A DNA stretch of 64,000 nt from Butyrivibrio sp. (GTDB lineage: Bacteria > Bacillota > Clostridia > Lachnospirales > Lachnospiraceae), in assembly GCA_022486625.1 (NCBI GenBank), contig JAKVKH010000006.1:44345-108344 (forward strand), given 5' to 3'. Under the pieces are notes generated by a model. The model was given only the letters and a program-made list of their open reading frames with translations, had not been told where the DNA came from and made no database searches. A program made the position numbers and the translations under genes. Below, one piece after another: positions 17,569 through 25,612 of the stretch (the stretch's first letter is position 1; every line of letters begins with the position of its first letter).

Positions 17569-19056
17569 ATGAATCAGACAACATTTGAACAGGTACAGGA
17601 AATTGCAGCATCCGGGGATTATAAACTGATCCCCGTCAAAAGAGAAATACTGGCGGATCTCAGAACTCCGGTGGAAACGCTGCGGGCATTGCAGAATGTC
17701 AGTGATCACTGCTTTCTGCTGGAAAGTGTGGAGGATAACAGGCAATGGGGAAGATATTCATTTCTGGGTTATGCACCGACCATGGAACTGACCTGCAGAA
17801 ATCATATGCTGACCATTGGTGCAGGCGGCAGAATCCGGATGCAGACAGATCATCCGGGAGACTATATCAGACAGCTGGTGAAGGATAACCGGGCGCCGCA
17901 GCTGCCGGATATGCCATCTTTTACAGGAGGGCTGGTCGGATATTTCTCCTATGAATATATGCAGTACGGAGAACCATCGCTTCATTTCAGTTCGAGAGAT
18001 GAGAATGACTTCCAGGATATGGATCTGATGCTGTTTGAGCACCTGATTGCCTATGACAATCTCAGGCAGAAGATTATTCTGATTGCAAATGTACATACAG
18101 ATTCTCTTGAGACATCATATCACAGCGCTGTATTGAAGCTGGATGAAATGGAACAGTTGATCCGTAAGGGAAAGGCGAAGAATGTGCAGCCCGGCAGAAT
18201 GACCGGAGAGATGAAAACACTTTTTTCAAAAGAGGAGTACTGCAGGAAGGTGGAGCAGGTCAGACATTATATTCATGAAGGCGATATTTTTCAGCTGGTG
18301 TTGTCCAATCCAATGGAGGCTCCATTTGAGGGAAGTCTTCTGGATACTTACCGTGTTCTTCGAACGACAAATCCGTCTCCGTATATGTTCTATTTTTCCG
18401 GTGAGATTGAAATTGCAGGTGCTTCTCCGGAAACACTGGTAAAGGTGGAAAACCGCAGAATCAGGACATTTCCGCTGGCGGGAACAAGACCAAGAGGACA
18501 AAACGATGCAGAAGATCAGGCGCTGGAAAAAGAACTCCTGTCTGATGAAAAGGAACGGGCAGAACATAATATGCTGGTGGACCTTGGCAGAAATGATCTT
18601 GGAAAGTTATGTGAATTTGGCAGTGTGGAAGTAGAAAAATATATGGCAGTGGAACGGTACTCCCATGTCATGCATATCGGTTCTGCCATCAGAGGAACGC
18701 TGCAGGAGCGTTACAGCGCGGTGGATGCAGTAGACAGTGTGCTGCCGGCGGGGACATTGTCGGGGGCACCGAAGATCCGTGCCTGTCAGTTGATCGATCA
18801 GCTGGAAGACAATAAACGTGGCATTTATGGCGGAGCAATAGGATATGTGGATTTTACGGGCAATCTGGATACCTGTATTGCTATCCGGCTTGCATTTAAA
18901 AAGGGAGGTAAGGTGTTCGTCAGATCAGGTGCAGGTATTGTGGCAGACAGTATCCCGGAAAACGAGTATCAGGAATGTATCAATAAGGCGAAAGCAGTTG
19001 TGCAGGCACTGCAAAAGGCGCAGGAAATGGGCAGCGATAAGGAGGTAGAAAAATGA
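17569..19056 (+). CDS. trpE: Anthranilate synthase component I
   Basis: The 495-aa TrpE converts chorismate with ammonia (from TrpG) to anthranilate, the first step of tryptophan synthesis. ATG 17569 is set by GGGAGGA; the longer ORF-track start runs into the terminator. The N-terminal FLLESVEDNRQWGRYSF contains the LLES tryptophan feedback-binding element, which separates TrpE from PabB. The chorismate-binding domain shows PLAGTRPRG, AEHNMLVDLGRNDLG and LPAGTLSGAPK. It overlaps trpG by 4 bp. The remaining trp genes (D, C, F, B, A) are not in the window, so the pathway is split. Confidence 0.96.
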   Translation: MNQTTFEQVQEIAASGDYKLIPVKREILADLRTPVETLRALQNVSDHCFLLESVEDNRQWGRYSFLGYAPTMELTCRNHMLTIGAGGRIRMQTDHPGDYIRQLVKDNRAPQLPDMPSFTGGLVGYFSYEYMQYGEPSLHFSSRDENDFQDMDLMLFEHLIAYDNLRQKIILIANVHTDSLETSYHSAVLKLDEMEQLIRKGKAKNVQPGRMTGEMKTLFSKEEYCRKVEQVRHYIHEGDIFQLVLSNPMEAPFEGSLLDTYRVLRTTNPSPYMFYFSGEIEIAGASPETLVKVENRRIRTFPLAGTRPRGQNDAEDQALEKELLSDEKERAEHNMLVDLGRNDLGKLCEFGSVEVEKYMAVERYSHVMHIGSAIRGTLQERYSAVDAVDSVLPAGTLSGAPKIRACQLIDQLEDNKRGIYGGAIGYVDFTGNLDTCIAIRLAFKKGGKVFVRSGAGIVADSIPENEYQECINKAKAVVQALQKAQEMGSDKEVEK

Positions 19057-19628
19057 TTCTCTTGATTGATAATTATGACAGCTTTACCTATAATCTGTAC
19101 CAGCTCGCGGGAACAATACAGCCGGACATCGTAACGATCCGGAATGATGTAAAGACAGCAGCGGAAATCGGGCAGATGCATCCTCAGGCAATCATTCTGT
19201 CTCCGGGTCCCGGAAAGCCATCAGATGCCGGGGTATGTGAGGATGTGGTGAAGTCACTTGGCGGTAAGATTCCGATTCTGGGTGTCTGTCTTGGACATCA
19301 GGCAATCTGCGAAGCCTGTGGAGGAACGGTCGGACATGCCGCACAGCTGATGCACGGGAAACAGTCAATGGCGGTGCTGGATCACAGCTGCAGACTGTTT
19401 GACGGTCTTCCGGATCAGATTCCGGTTGCAAGGTATCATTCCCTTTCTCTGCAGGAAAAAACACTGCCGGATTGTCTTCAGATTGTTTCCAGAGCAGATG
19501 ATGGAGAAGTCATGGCTGTGCAGCATAGAAAATATCCGGTTTACGGGCTTCAGTTCCATCCGGAATCCATTATGACACCGGATGGAATCGTAATTCTGAA
19601 AAATTTTCTGGAAGCGGGAAACATGTAA
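19053..19628 (+). CDS. trpG: Anthranilate synthase component II (glutamine amidotransferase)
   Basis: This 191-aa class I glutamine amidotransferase supplies ammonia to TrpE. It opens MILLIDNYDSFTYNLYQ. It carries the nucleophile elbow GVCLGHQAI (Cys about residue 79) and the catalytic FHPES near the C-terminus. The 4-bp ATGA overlap with trpE gives translational coupling. In some bacteria the same subunit also serves PabB; no pabB lies nearby, so a dual role cannot be judged from here. Confidence 0.95.
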   Translation: MILLIDNYDSFTYNLYQLAGTIQPDIVTIRNDVKTAAEIGQMHPQAIILSPGPGKPSDAGVCEDVVKSLGGKIPILGVCLGHQAICEACGGTVGHAAQLMHGKQSMAVLDHSCRLFDGLPDQIPVARYHSLSLQEKTLPDCLQIVSRADDGEVMAVQHRKYPVYGLQFHPESIMTPDGIVILKNFLEAGNM

Positions 19629-19659
19629 TTCCGGTAAAAGGTATGCAAAGAATATTTTG

Positions 19660-19688
19660 CTGTCAATTACTACCACATGTGGTATACT
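19660..19688 (+). promoter_or_regulatory. Promoter with overlapping palindrome TACCACATGTGGTA upstream of the PhoH-like gene
   Basis: CTGTCA and TATACT are separated by 17 bp. A 14-bp perfect palindrome (19671-19684) fills the spacer and touches the -10. This is a classical repressor-operator position. No T-rich terminator separates trpG from this promoter. Confidence 0.4.
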
Positions 19689-19737
19689 GAGAACATATAA
19701 AAACTAAATAAAGTTCTGTTGCCGGGAGGTAATGCCG

Positions 19738-21123
19738 ATGAAGAAAATCTACGTTGTAGACACCAATGTTCTCATTCAGGCACCATATGCACTCAAGTGT
19801 TTTGAGGACAATGAGGTGGTTCTTCCGCTGGTCGTACTTGAAGAGCTGGATACGCACAAGAAGGATGAAGGTGAGCGGGGCGCGAATGTGCGCGAAGCCA
19901 TCCGCATGATTGAACAGATCAGAGAACAAGGCGATCTGACAAAGGGTGTGGCCATGGATAATGGCGGAAGTCTCCGGATCGAGAAGAATTTCAAGGATGT
20001 ACAGTTGCCGCAGGATCTTGCAGAGTACAAATCCGACAACAGAATTCTGAAAGTCTGTAAAGGCCTTTCTGAAAGTAAAAAGGAACAGGTCATTCTTGTT
20101 ACCAAGGATATACTGATGCGCATCAAGGCACAGCTTCTTGGCATCAAAGCAGAAGATTTTACCACAGAGCAGGTAGCAGAGCATACAGAACAGTACTCCG
20201 GCAGAATTACAGTTTTTGCTCCGGAGAATCTTTTCCGTGATTTTAAAAAGAAGGGAATACCGGCAGATCAGGTGTATTGCGCAGATGCAAAGGGAAAGCG
20301 CCATACACCTGTTTTATTTGAAAATGAGTTTGTTATTCTGCAGGCGGATCAGTCACTGAAGAAGACACAGATGGGGCGTGTGGAAAATGGCGTCATCCGG
20401 AAACTTGAGTATGAAAAGAGTCAGCCATACGGCGTAAAACCCAAGAATGCAGGGCAGTATTTCCTGCAGGAGGCGCTGATGCAGCCTGCAGATGTTGCGC
20501 CGCTTGTCATTGTAAAAGGTATGGCTGGAACGGCGAAGACATTTTATTCACTGGCAGTCGGTCTTGAGAAAATGGTGAACCGTCCGACCGGCGAGTACAG
20601 GAGAATTCTCGTTTGCAGGCCGAATTCACAGTTTGATGATGACATCGGATTTCTCCCGGGAGATGAGCAGGAAAAGATATCACCGCTGATGCGTCCGGTG
20701 ATTGATAATCTGGAACAACTCATTGATTCCAATGAGGAAGAACGTTACAAAGATGAAAATGAACTGGAAGGAAAGACGGAAGAAATATTTGACCGCGGCA
20801 TTATTCAGGCAGAGGCACTGAACTTTATCCGTGGCAGATCCATACTGAAGACCTATCTGATCATTGATGAAGCACAGAATATGACACCGGCACAGGCCAA
20901 GGGAATTATTACCCGTGCGGGCAAAGATACCAAGATTATTCTCCTTGGCGATCCCAATCAGATCGACCGACCGTTCCTGGATGAGCGTACCAACGGTCTG
21001 TCCTATGCGGCAGAGCACATGAAAGGCAGTTCCCTGTGCTGGCAGATCAGCCTGACTACAGAGGAATGTGAGAGATCAAGACTTGCAATGGATGCCATCG
21101 GAAGACTACAGGACAAATTCTGA
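19738..21123 (+). CDS. PhoH-family ATPase with N-terminal PIN domain (YlaK/PhoH2-like)
   Basis: The protein is about 461 aa from ATG 19738, since GGGAGG is 8 nt upstream of it and only 2 nt from the first ATG. The N-terminal PIN nuclease domain starts YVVDTNVLIQ, with further acidic residues (VLEELD, SDNRIL). The PhoH domain has P-loop GMAGTAKTF, Walker B YLIIDEAQNM and LLGDPNQID. PIN-PhoH proteins have been described as RNA-unwinding and RNA-cleaving. It is transcribed from its own promoter and converges on the DtxR-type gene. Confidence 0.93.
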   Translation: MKKIYVVDTNVLIQAPYALKCFEDNEVVLPLVVLEELDTHKKDEGERGANVREAIRMIEQIREQGDLTKGVAMDNGGSLRIEKNFKDVQLPQDLAEYKSDNRILKVCKGLSESKKEQVILVTKDILMRIKAQLLGIKAEDFTTEQVAEHTEQYSGRITVFAPENLFRDFKKKGIPADQVYCADAKGKRHTPVLFENEFVILQADQSLKKTQMGRVENGVIRKLEYEKSQPYGVKPKNAGQYFLQEALMQPADVAPLVIVKGMAGTAKTFYSLAVGLEKMVNRPTGEYRRILVCRPNSQFDDDIGFLPGDEQEKISPLMRPVIDNLEQLIDSNEEERYKDENELEGKTEEIFDRGIIQAEALNFIRGRSILKTYLIIDEAQNMTPAQAKGIITRAGKDTKIILLGDPNQIDRPFLDERTNGLSYAAEHMKGSSLCWQISLTTEECERSRLAMDAIGRLQDKF

Positions 21124-21147
21124 AGGATCCCGATCTTCCGGATCAGT

Positions 21148-21516
21148 TTAATCCATATTTTTCAGAAACGCCTGTATCTTCCTGAAGGTCTCGTCACTGA
21201 GATCATGCTCGATCTTACAGGCGTCTTTTTCTGCAGTCCGCTGGCTGACGCCGATTTTTACAAGCAGCTTTGTCAGTGTCTGGTGACGTGTGTAAATGCG
21301 CTTTGCGATTTTCATACCGATATCTGTCAGTTCTATATTATTGCCGGCATCCATATGGATATAGCCGTTCTCACGCAGTTTTTTCATGGCAACGCTGATG
21401 CTGGGTTTTGAATAGCCGAGATCATTTACAATATCAATAGAACGAACCTGCCCGTATTTATTATTCAGCATCAGAATCTTTTCCAGATAATCTTCTGCAG
21501 ATTCATGAATTTCCAT
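21148..21516 (-). CDS. DtxR/MntR-family metal-dependent repressor
   Basis: The 122-aa protein has an N-terminal winged helix (MEIHESAEDYLEKILMLN, then SKPSISVAMKKLRENGY as recognition helix). A C-terminal dimerisation/metal-binding region follows (RHQTLTKLLVKIGVS, CKIEHDLSDETF). It lacks the SH3-like third domain, as MntR does. It is divergent from feoA and an operator copy stands 42 bp upstream of its start. I infer Fe2+-dependent repression of both itself and the feo genes; Mn2+ cannot be excluded by sequence. Confidence 0.9.
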   Translation of the reverse strand: MEIHESAEDYLEKILMLNNKYGQVRSIDIVNDLGYSKPSISVAMKKLRENGYIHMDAGNNIELTDIGMKIAKRIYTRHQTLTKLLVKIGVSQRTAEKDACKIEHDLSDETFRKIQAFLKNMD

Positions 21517-21557
21517 GTGTACTACCTCCTGAGGCTTTATGTTGCTGTTTTATTCAA

Positions 21558-21575
21558 AATTAGCATAAACTAACC
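21558..21575. promoter_or_regulatory. Putative metal-repressor operator, copy 1
   Basis: AATTAGCATAAACTAACC is an imperfect copy of the AGTTAG-N6-CTAACT palindrome. It lies 42 bp upstream of the repressor start, suggesting autoregulation. Confidence 0.6.
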
Positions 21576-21644
21576 TGAATGGCAAGACTGCAGCTTTTGC
21601 AGAACGCTTTTTTTATAAAAAAATAAGAATTGTCATGGAAGACA

Positions 21645-21673
21645 TTGACAAAAGGAAAATGTTATACTAAACT
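21645..21673 (+). promoter_or_regulatory. Promoter of the feo operon
   Basis: A perfect -35 TTGACA is separated by 17 bp from TAAACT. The -10 overlaps the half-site CTAAC, and the next operator begins 8 bp downstream. Repressor binding should therefore block initiation. Confidence 0.55.
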
Positions 21674-21680
21674 AACCAAT

Positions 21681-21698
21681 GGTTAGCAAATACTAACT
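21681..21698. promoter_or_regulatory. Putative metal-repressor operator, copy 2
   Basis: GGTTAGCAAATACTAACT is a GTTAG/CTAAC palindrome with 6-bp spacing, at the expected transcription start of feoA. An extra CTAAC half-site at 21672-21676 makes a second overlapping palindrome (CTAACCAATGGTTAG). Confidence 0.65.
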
Positions 21699-21736
21699 GA
21701 CCAGGAGATGCGAAAACATCTCTTTTTAAAAGAATG

Positions 21737-21758
21737 AAAGTTAGCCAAAACTAACTTT
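21737..21758. promoter_or_regulatory. Putative metal-repressor operator, copy 3
   Basis: AAAGTTAG-CCAAAA-CTAACTTT is the best copy, with 8-bp perfect arms, 20 bp before the first feoA start. It shares the AAAA centre with copy 4. Confidence 0.7.
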
Positions 21759-21778
21759 TAAATAAAAGGAGGTCATAG

Positions 21779-21991
21779 ATGATGCCACTTTCAATGTTAA
21801 GAGCGGGAGAACGGGGAACGATCAGAAAGATTACAGGACAGGATGATGTCAGACAGCATCTGGCAGAACTGGGGTTTGTGGTGGATACAGACGTGACTGT
21901 TGTGAATGAAATCGCAGGGAACCTGATCCTGCAGGTCAGAGACAGCAGAATTGCGCTGGATAAAAGCATGGCAACCCGTATCATGATATAA
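21779..21991 (+). CDS. feoA: FeoA-family ferrous iron transport accessory protein (first copy)
   Basis: This 70-aa SH3-like FeoA protein starts at ATG 21779 behind AAAGGAGG. Blocks GERGTIRKITG and HLAELGFVVDTDVTVVNE match the fold. FeoA proteins act at the cytoplasmic side of FeoB. Two feoA genes in series before feoB are common in Clostridia and this one is the first. It is 29 bp upstream of the second. Confidence 0.9.
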   Translation: MMPLSMLRAGERGTIRKITGQDDVRQHLAELGFVVDTDVTVVNEIAGNLILQVRDSRIALDKSMATRIMI

Positions 21992-22020
21992 ATTCAACGG
22001 AAAGGAAAAAGAGGAAGTCA

Positions 22021-22242
22021 ATGAAAACATTAAGAAACGCGGCAGTAGGAGAAAGGGTTATTGTGAGCAAAGTGAACGGAGAAGGTCCTGTACGCAGGAG
22101 AATCATGGATATGGGAATTACCAGGGGAGTGGATATTTATGTCCGTAAGGTGGCACCACTTGGAGATCCGATCGAACTGACAGTCAGAGGATATGAACTG
22201 TCTGTTCGTAAAGCTGATGCGCAGCTGATTGATGTTGAATGA
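22021..22242 (+). CDS. feoA: FeoA-family ferrous iron transport accessory protein (second copy)
   Basis: This 73-aa FeoA protein has VGERVIVSKVNGEGPVRRRI, MDMGITRGVDIYVRKVAPLG and DPIELTVRGYELSVRKADA, the canonical FeoA pattern. It is closer to standard FeoA than the first copy. It lies 54 bp upstream of feoB, and a further operator copy stands in that gap. Confidence 0.93.
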   Translation: MKTLRNAAVGERVIVSKVNGEGPVRRRIMDMGITRGVDIYVRKVAPLGDPIELTVRGYELSVRKADAQLIDVE

Positions 22243-22257
22243 TTTTTTATCACTAAG

Positions 22258-22275
22258 AGTTAGACAAAACTAACT
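22258..22275. promoter_or_regulatory. Putative metal-repressor operator, copy 4, between feoA and feoB
   Basis: AGTTAG-ACAAAA-CTAACT lies inside the operon, 22 bp before the feoB start. It implies a second repressible start or roadblock that sets feoB apart from the feoA genes. Confidence 0.6.
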
Positions 22276-22296
22276 TAATATGGAGGAAACAGAATT

Positions 22297-24465
22297 ATGA
22301 GTGAACTTAAAATTGCATTGGCAGGAAATCCGAACTGTGGTAAGACAACACTGTTCAATGACCTGACGGGAAGTAATCAATATGTTGGTAACTGGCCAGG
22401 TGTTACAGTTGAAAAAAAAGATGGAAGACTCAAAGAACATAAGAATGTTGTTATTCAGGATCTTCCGGGAATCTATTCCCTTTCCCCCTATTCATTGGAA
22501 GAAGTGGTCACGCGTACCTATCTGGTAAATGAAAAACCGGATGCCGTAATCAATATTATTGACGGAACCAATATCGAACGAAATCTTTATCTGACAACAC
22601 AGCTGCTGGAACTGAACATTCCGATGGTTATTGCTTTGAATATGATTGATCTGGTAAGAAAAAACGGCGACCGGATCAATCTGAAAAAACTCAGTGAGGA
22701 GCTTGGCTGTGAAGTTATCGAAATGAGTGCCTTAAAAGGAGAAGGCAGCATGAAGGTTGCCGAAAGAGCCATTGAACTTGCAGAAAACCGTAAAATCGGT
22801 GAACGTCCGCATGTGTTTGACGGTTGTGCAGAGCATGCCATTGCACACATAGAGGAATCCGTATCAGATCTTGTGGACAGGCAGAGCCTTCGCTGGTATG
22901 CGATCAAGCTGTTTGAAAGAGACAGCAGGGTTATGGAGAGTATACACCCGGATGCGGCATTGAAAGGACATCTTGAACAACATATCCGGGACTGTGAAAG
23001 AGAAATGGATGATGATGCAGAAAGCATTATTACCAATCAGCGATATGCCTATATCAGCAGAATTGTATCCGTGGCCGTTGATAAGAAACGTGTTGCGGGT
23101 TCAGCCTCCATTTCAGATAAAATTGACAGAGTAGTTACGAACCGGATTCTGGCGCTTCCCATTTTCGCACTGATTATGTTTCTTGTTTATTATATTTCAG
23201 TCACCAGTATCGGCACCGTTGTAACGGATTTTACAAATGACACGCTGTTTGGGGCATGGATTCAGCCGGCTGTGCAGAAGGCGCTTGAACATGCCGGGGC
23301 GGCGGACTGGGTCATTTCACTTGTTGTGGACGGGATTATCGGAGGTCTTGCGGCCCCGATCGGTTTTGCTCCGCAGATGGCAATTGTTTTCCTGTTTTTA
23401 TCATTGCTTGAAGACTGCGGGTATATGGCAAGAGTTGCATTTATCATGGATCGTATTTTCCGTAAGTTCGGTCTTTCCGGAAAAAGCTTTATTCCCTTCC
23501 TGATCTCTTCCGGATGTGGGGTACCGGGCATCATGGCGACCAGAACCATTGAAAATGAAAAGGATCGCCGCATGACCATGATTACGACCACGTTCATTCC
23601 GTGCGGGGCCAAACTTCCCGTGATCGCAGTTATTGCTGGCTTTATGATGGGCGGTGCATGGTGGGCAGCACCGATGATGTATTTCTCGGCAATTATTCTG
23701 GTTATTGTCTCGTGCATTATTCTCAAGAAAACACAGCTTTTTTCCGGAGATCCTGCTCCGTTTGTCATGGAGCTTCCGCAGTATCACATTCCGTCCATAA
23801 AGGGTGTACTGCTGCATGTATGGGAGAGGGTATCTGCATTCCTGAAAAAAGCAGGAACCATTCTGTTCCTGTGCTGCGTTGTCATGTGGTTTCTTGGCAG
23901 CTTTGGCGTTTCAGAAGGTGCATTGGGACTGGTAGATACGCAGAGCAGCTTTCTGGCATTGATCGGCGGCGCCATTGCATGGATTTTTGCACCGCTTGGA
24001 TTCGGAACATGGCAGGCAGTTGCATCATCACTGAGCGGATTTGTGGCAAAGGAGAGTATTGTATCCACGATGGGTGTGCTTTCAGGTCTTGGTGATATTG
24101 ATGGCTATGCCGGCAGTATGCATTCAGCGTTTGCTGCATTCTTTCCGACCGGTATTGCTGCATTGTCTTTCCTGTATTTCAATCTGTTTGATTCACCCTG
24201 CCTTGCGGCTATTTCCACAACAGCAAAGGAAATGGGTTCCCGGAAGTTTTTCTGGTTTGCCATTGCATTTCAGAACATCATGTCTTATGGCATTGCACTG
24301 ATGGTATATCAGCTGGGCGGACTTCTGACAGGCGTCGTGACATTCGGCCCGGCAACGGTTGCAGCGGTACTGGTTCTTCTGGTAATTCTGTATTTCCTGT
24401 TCCGGAAAGATCCTTCTCGCAGAACGGTCCGTTCCACGGCAGGAAAGGAAGCGTCTGCAGTCTGA
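22297..24465 (+). CDS. feoB: Ferrous iron transporter B
   Basis: This 722-aa Fe2+ transporter has an N-terminal G domain with G1 GNPNCGKTTLFN, G3 DLPGIYSLSPYS and G4 NMID. A helical domain comes next, and about eight membrane helices form the C-terminal half (EDCGYMARVAFIMDR and SGCGVPGIMATR blocks). The Cys in SGCGVPG is conserved in the pore region. Length is typical for the family. Repression by the neighbouring DtxR-type protein under iron sufficiency is inferred from the flanking palindromes. Confidence 0.97.
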   Translation: MSELKIALAGNPNCGKTTLFNDLTGSNQYVGNWPGVTVEKKDGRLKEHKNVVIQDLPGIYSLSPYSLEEVVTRTYLVNEKPDAVINIIDGTNIERNLYLTTQLLELNIPMVIALNMIDLVRKNGDRINLKKLSEELGCEVIEMSALKGEGSMKVAERAIELAENRKIGERPHVFDGCAEHAIAHIEESVSDLVDRQSLRWYAIKLFERDSRVMESIHPDAALKGHLEQHIRDCEREMDDDAESIITNQRYAYISRIVSVAVDKKRVAGSASISDKIDRVVTNRILALPIFALIMFLVYYISVTSIGTVVTDFTNDTLFGAWIQPAVQKALEHAGAADWVISLVVDGIIGGLAAPIGFAPQMAIVFLFLSLLEDCGYMARVAFIMDRIFRKFGLSGKSFIPFLISSGCGVPGIMATRTIENEKDRRMTMITTTFIPCGAKLPVIAVIAGFMMGGAWWAAPMMYFSAIILVIVSCIILKKTQLFSGDPAPFVMELPQYHIPSIKGVLLHVWERVSAFLKKAGTILFLCCVVMWFLGSFGVSEGALGLVDTQSSFLALIGGAIAWIFAPLGFGTWQAVASSLSGFVAKESIVSTMGVLSGLGDIDGYAGSMHSAFAAFFPTGIAALSFLYFNLFDSPCLAAISTTAKEMGSRKFFWFAIAFQNIMSYGIALMVYQLGGLLTGVVTFGPATVAAVLVLLVILYFLFRKDPSRRTVRSTAGKEASAV

Positions 24466-24484
24466 ACGCATGCGAGGAGAGCAA

Positions 24485-24865
24485 ATGGAAGAACTGAGAG
24501 AAGCACATCTTCGTTATCTGCTGACCATATATGAAATTTCGCTTGTGACACCGGATGTATCGTCAGCCAGTATTGCAGAACAGTTAAACGTCAGAAAGCC
24601 GACCGTTTCTGCCATGCTGACGTGCCTGATGGAAAAAAATCTTCTGATAAAACAGCGGTATGGAAAAGTGTATCTGACAGATGAGGGTTTTTTGAGTGCC
24701 AGAAATATATATGAGAACGTGATCTTTCTGATGGAACTGTTTGAACAAAGGCGGCTGCCGATGACACCGCAGCAAAGCCACGAAGCTGCAGTTGCAGCTT
24801 CACTTGCAGTTCCGGGAATTTCGTTTCGCAGAAATGCAATATCGGAAACAGAAGATGGAAAATGA
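24485..24865 (+). CDS. Short DtxR/MntR-like regulator downstream of feoB
   Basis: The protein is 126 aa from ATG 24485, with GAGGAG upstream. It has a winged-helix N-terminus (LRYLLTIYEI, SIAEQLNVRKPTVSAMLTCL, GKVYLTDEG). The following dimerisation region looks degenerate: it ends in RRNAISETEDGK, and the HxxxE metal-ligand pattern seen in the divergent repressor is not clear. It may be a metal-blind or partner regulator. It lies 19 bp after feoB and 30 bp before the HMA gene, so it is in the feo operon. Confidence 0.8.
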   Translation: MEELREAHLRYLLTIYEISLVTPDVSSASIAEQLNVRKPTVSAMLTCLMEKNLLIKQRYGKVYLTDEGFLSARNIYENVIFLMELFEQRRLPMTPQQSHEAAVAASLAVPGISFRRNAISETEDGK

Positions 24866-24895
24866 CAGGAAACGTGTCACATGGAGGATGAACAG

Positions 24896-25312
24896 GTGGC
24901 AAATACAATTGTACTATTGATTATTCTGATGCTGTGCATATTCGGAATAAGAGGCACCGCCAGGCGGATGGCATCCGGATGCTGTGCAGGAACAGACAGC
25001 ATTAAACGTATCAGAGTAAAGGACCGGAATAAAAAACATTATCCGTATCAGGCTTTAGTGACGATTGAGGGCATGCACTGTGAGAACTGTGCAGCCAGAG
25101 TTGAAAATGCACTGAATGAGATGGATGGAATATGGGCAGAGGTGAGTTTAAATAATAATTCCGCGCAGATCAGAATGAAGGAAGAACTGGATCAGGAGCA
25201 GCTGGCTGCTCCGATCTGTGCTGCAGGCTACAGTGCGCACAATATTCGTTTCATTCCTGTATCTCACGGACGGAGGACAGAACATGAGTATTGTGATGGT
25301 GGGCGGAAATAA
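24896..25312 (+). CDS. Membrane-anchored HMA-domain protein of the feo operon
   Basis: I prefer GTG 24896, which gives ANTIVLLIILMLCIFGIRG directly after GGAGGA at normal distance; ATG 24881 is the alternative. One N-terminal membrane helix and the CC of ASGCCAG resemble the small FeoB-associated Cys-rich membrane proteins. A heavy-metal-associated domain follows (ALVTIEGMHCENCAARVEN, with metal-binding CxxC). The combination looks like a fusion of the two. It may pass metal ions or thiol electrons near FeoB; this is inference. Its 3' end overlaps the DUF2325 gene by 29 bp. Confidence 0.8.
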   Translation: MANTIVLLIILMLCIFGIRGTARRMASGCCAGTDSIKRIRVKDRNKKHYPYQALVTIEGMHCENCAARVENALNEMDGIWAEVSLNNNSAQIRMKEELDQEQLAAPICAAGYSAHNIRFIPVSHGRRTEHEYCDGGRK

Positions 25313-25562
25313 ATGCATGGAGCGCAGATATCTGGATACCTGCAGGCAATATGGATGCAGAGCCAAGGTGTTTAATCAGATGCACGGAGAACTTCGCAGA
25401 AAAATCGGCAGTCCGGACCTGGTCATTGTGTTTACCAATTCGGTATCTCATAAGATGTTGATCACGGCATCCATGGAAGCAAGGAGATGCAGTGCGAAAC
25501 TGACGCATTGTCATGACAGTCTGAATGCACTTGAGCATGTGCTGAAAGAATATTGCGGATAA
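25284..25562 (+). CDS. DUF2325 domain protein
   Basis: The protein is 92 aa from ATG 25284, set by GGAGGACAG. It opens MSIVMVGGNKCMERRYLDTC, and SPDLVIVFTNSVSHKML matches the small Rossmann-like DUF2325 family often found near metal-transport genes. The biochemical function is unknown. It overlaps the end of the HMA gene, so it is probably translated from the feo transcript. Confidence 0.85.
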   Translation: MSIVMVGGNKCMERRYLDTCRQYGCRAKVFNQMHGELRRKIGSPDLVIVFTNSVSHKMLITASMEARRCSAKLTHCHDSLNALEHVLKEYCG

Positions 25563-25612
25563 GGGCATATATTATACTGACGGGGTGATACAGTTTCGAA
25601 ACGGAGGGAAAC

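Noticed and set aside
17569-19628. pabB-pabA (aminodeoxychorismate synthase) instead of trpE-trpG
   Set aside because: The LLES tryptophan-binding element and the TGG T-box favour trpEG.
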